Origin: Candidatus Uhrbacteria bacterium
GTDB lineage: Bacteria; Patescibacteriota; Patescibacteriia; UBA9934; UBA9568
Direction of reading: 5' to 3'
Assembly: GCA_003497135.1 (NCBI GenBank)
Contig: DNKR01000001.1
Span: 1-7,518 of the forward strand
Length of the DNA: 7,518 nt
The notes beneath the pieces are model-generated. The model did not search any database and was not told the origin of the DNA. It saw nothing but the letters and a program-made list of their open reading frames with translations. Below are positions 7,085 to 7,518 of the stretch, one piece after another. Position 1 is the first letter of the stretch, and every line of letters begins with the position of its first letter. The position numbers and the translations under genes were made by a program.

Positions 7085-7099
7085 TTTATTTTGTATACT
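7071..7099 (+). promoter_or_regulatory. Strong sigma-70-like promoter for the tRNA cluster
   Basis: TTGCCA (7071-7076) and TATACT (7094-7099) are separated by exactly 17 nt. Transcription is predicted near 7106, about 22 nt before the mature 5' end of tRNA-Thr, which leaves a short leader for RNase P to remove. The -35 box lies in the last codons of the TPR gene and the -10 box 9 nt after its stop. It is the best promoter match in the window, in keeping with a stable-RNA operon. Confidence 0.7.
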
Positions 7100-7127
7100 A
7101 TTCGCGCCGGACATGTTTGCTGGTGGC

Positions 7128-7199
7128 GCCGTTGTAGCTCAGTGGTAGAGCAACGCCATGGTAAGGCGTAGGTCACCAGTTCAATCCTGGTCAACGGCT
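7128..7199 (+). tRNA. tRNA-Thr (anticodon GGU)
   Basis: A complete cloverleaf of 72 nt. Acceptor GCCGTTG pairs with CAACGGC (7192-7198). The D-arm is GCTC-AGTGGTA-GAGC. The anticodon stem ACGCC/GGCGT encloses loop ATGGTAA with anticodon GGT, which reads ACC and ACU. The variable loop is AGGTC, and the T-arm is ACCAG-TTCAATC-CTGGT. The discriminator base is T (7199), as in several Gram-positive tRNA-Thr genes. CCA is not encoded, so a CCA-adding enzyme is needed. First gene of the cluster behind the promoter at 7071-7099. Its last 20 nt including one flanking TA are repeated exactly at 7252-7271. Confidence 0.95.
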
Positions 7200-7212
7200 T
7201 AGTCAAGTACAA

Positions 7213-7271
7213 ACCAGTTTCCGCCAAAGGCGGACCACGCCGTTGGCGTGGCAATCCTGGTCAACGGCTTA
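7213..7271 (+). pseudogene. Duplicated 3' end of tRNA-Thr interrupted by a twin hairpin
   Basis: The bases ACCAGTT (7213-7219) equal the T-stem and first T-loop bases of the intact tRNA-Thr (7175-7181). The bases 7252-7271 (CAATCCTGGTCAACGGCTTA) equal 7182-7201 exactly. Between them is a 32-nt insertion at 7220-7251. Removing it restores the T-arm and acceptor 3' strand with no base lost. No D-arm, anticodon arm or 5' acceptor strand is present, so it cannot be a working tRNA. It ends one base before tRNA-Tyr and would be co-transcribed with it. It could be a site-specific integration scar at a tRNA 3' end, a decayed tandem copy, or an assembly error. Confidence 0.75.
7220..7251. repeat. Twin-hairpin element in the tRNA-Thr fragment
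   Basis: Two perfect hairpins lie directly side by side with no spare base: TCCGCC-AAA-GGCGGA (7220-7234) and CCACGCC-GTT-GGCGTGG (7235-7251). Together they make the exact insertion that splits the T-loop of the duplicated tRNA-Thr end. Both share the CGCC-N3-GGCG core with the hairpins at 3-19 and 7417-7433. No coding capacity. Confidence 0.85.
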
Positions 7272-7272
7272 T

Positions 7273-7355
7273 GGGCAGGTACCGAAGTGGCCAAACGGGG
7301 CAGACTGTAAATCTGCTGGCATACGCCTTCCTAGGTTCGAATCCTAGCCTGCCCA
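7273..7355 (+). tRNA. tRNA-Tyr (anticodon GUA)
   Basis: A complete class II (long variable arm) tRNA of 83 nt. Acceptor GGGCAGG pairs with CCTGCCC (7348-7354) and the discriminator is A (7355). The D region is CCGAAGTGGCCAAACGGG. The anticodon stem GCAGA/TCTGC holds loop CTGTAAA with anticodon GTA (7307-7309). A variable arm with stem GGC/GCC follows, and the T-arm is CTAGG-TTCGAAT-CCTAG. CCA is not encoded. It begins two bases after the 20-bp repeat of the tRNA-Thr end, so the original Thr-Tyr spacer was probably only about 3 nt. Confidence 0.95.
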
Positions 7356-7382
7356 AATAGTTAGAATAAATGAGCAGTTGCA

Positions 7383-7482
7383 GCAGACTGCCCCGCCATC
7401 TTAATGTGCGGCGGGGTCCCGCCAAAGGCGGGATAAATCTGTTGGCCTTGCGCCTTCGATGGTTCGAATCCATCCCGGCCCA
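7383..7482 (+). pseudogene. tRNA-Tyr-like 3' fragment interrupted in the anticodon loop by a twin hairpin
   Basis: GCAGACTG (7383-7390) equals anticodon-stem and loop bases 7300-7307 of the intact tRNA-Tyr. TAAATCTG (7434-7441) equals the next bases 7308-7315. A 43-nt insertion separates them exactly between anticodon positions 34 and 35. Downstream come a variable arm (GGC/GCC stem), a T-arm GATGG-TTCGAAT-CCATC, acceptor strand CCGGCCC (7475-7481) and discriminator A. The T-stem and acceptor differ from the intact gene but remain well formed, so this derives from a separate functional tRNA-Tyr. The matching 5' acceptor GGGCCGG and D-arm are missing upstream, so it is not a complete tRNA. The flank GCCCAAATAGT is shared with the intact gene (7351-7361 and 7478-7488). 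Confidence 0.75.
7391..7433. repeat. Twin-hairpin element in the tRNA-Tyr fragment
   Basis: Two perfect hairpins abut: CCCCGCC, a 12-nt loop, GGCGGGG (7391-7416), and TCCCGCC-AAA-GGCGGGA (7417-7433). They fill the insertion exactly, with no base left over on either side. The second hairpin shares its core with 7220-7234 and, in reverse complement, with 3-19. No coding capacity. Confidence 0.85.
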
Positions 7483-7493
7483 AATAGTAGATC

Positions 7494-7518
7494 GCCGAAG
7501 TAGCTCAGCGGTAGAGCA
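7494..7518 (+). tRNA. 5' part of a third tRNA, cut by the window end (Thr-like)
   Basis: Acceptor GCCGAAG, TA, D-arm GCTC-AGCGGTA-GAGC and A form the first 25 nt of a tRNA; the anticodon lies outside. It is identical to the tRNA-Thr start (7128-7152) at 22 of 25 positions. Together with the known Thr-Tyr-Gly-Thr order before tufB in E. coli, this suggests a second tRNA-Thr, but the identity cannot be read here. Confidence 0.8.

Noticed and set aside
7030..7473. Two minus-strand open frames of 70-74 codons over the tRNA cluster
   Set aside because: They are antisense to tRNA genes and hairpins; such frames are a well-known annotation artefact and have no family signature.
7356..7482. Functional split or intron-containing tRNA-Tyr
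   Set aside because: The 5' acceptor strand GGGCCGG and the D-arm are not found upstream, and 43 nt is too short for a self-splicing intron; an intact tRNA-Tyr is present next to it.
7202..7488. CRISPR array
   Set aside because: The repeats are unequal hairpins and tRNA pieces without regular spacers, and no cas gene is present.

Overview
The window looks like a piece of a small-genome bacterium of the Candidate Phyla Radiation (Patescibacteria, Parcubacteria-like). I infer this from several signs: no recognisable Shine-Dalgarno sequence before any gene; very tight spacing (2-10 bp) between co-directional genes; a short (440 aa) alpha2-type glycyl-tRNA synthetase with a zinc knuckle; tRNA genes without encoded CCA; and many short G+C-rich palindromes with a CGCC-N3-GGCG core. 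There is no 16S gene, so the placement is an inference. UGA is used as a stop (M16 gene) and no gene has in-frame UGA, so the code is standard and not the SR1/Gracilibacteria code.

Layout, all on the + strand. Positions 1-67 hold the right end of a repeat element. An extended -10 promoter (about 73-101) then starts a five-gene run: holB (DNA polymerase III delta'), an Asp-box beta-propeller lipoprotein, frr (ribosome recycling factor), glyQS (glycyl-tRNA synthetase) and an M16 zinc peptidase. A second promoter (TTGAAA-17-TAGAAT) overlaps the end of the M16 gene. It reads into a 120-bp imperfect palindrome whose right end is related to the repeat at 1-67, and then into tpiA (triosephosphate isomerase) and a membrane-anchored TPR protein. 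A third promoter (TTGCCA-17-TATACT), with its -35 box inside the TPR gene, starts a tRNA cluster: tRNA-Thr(GGU), tRNA-Tyr(GUA) and the first 25 nt of a Thr-like tRNA cut by the window edge.

The coding part is mostly housekeeping: replication, translation and glycolysis. The Asp-box lipoprotein, the M16 peptidase and the TPR protein are less defined.

The unusual part is the tRNA cluster. After each of the two intact tRNAs there is an extra 3' piece of the same tRNA species, and each piece is interrupted at one exact point by two perfect hairpins placed back to back. In the Thr piece a 32-nt twin hairpin sits in the T-loop. In the Tyr piece a 43-nt twin hairpin sits between anticodon bases 34 and 35. 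In both, the flanking tRNA bases join without gain or loss if the hairpins are removed, and the tRNA stem around the insertion is kept. This looks like a small double-hairpin element that enters tRNA stem-loops, combined with duplication of tRNA 3' ends. It is the best candidate here for something undescribed. Metagenome misassembly is the main alternative.
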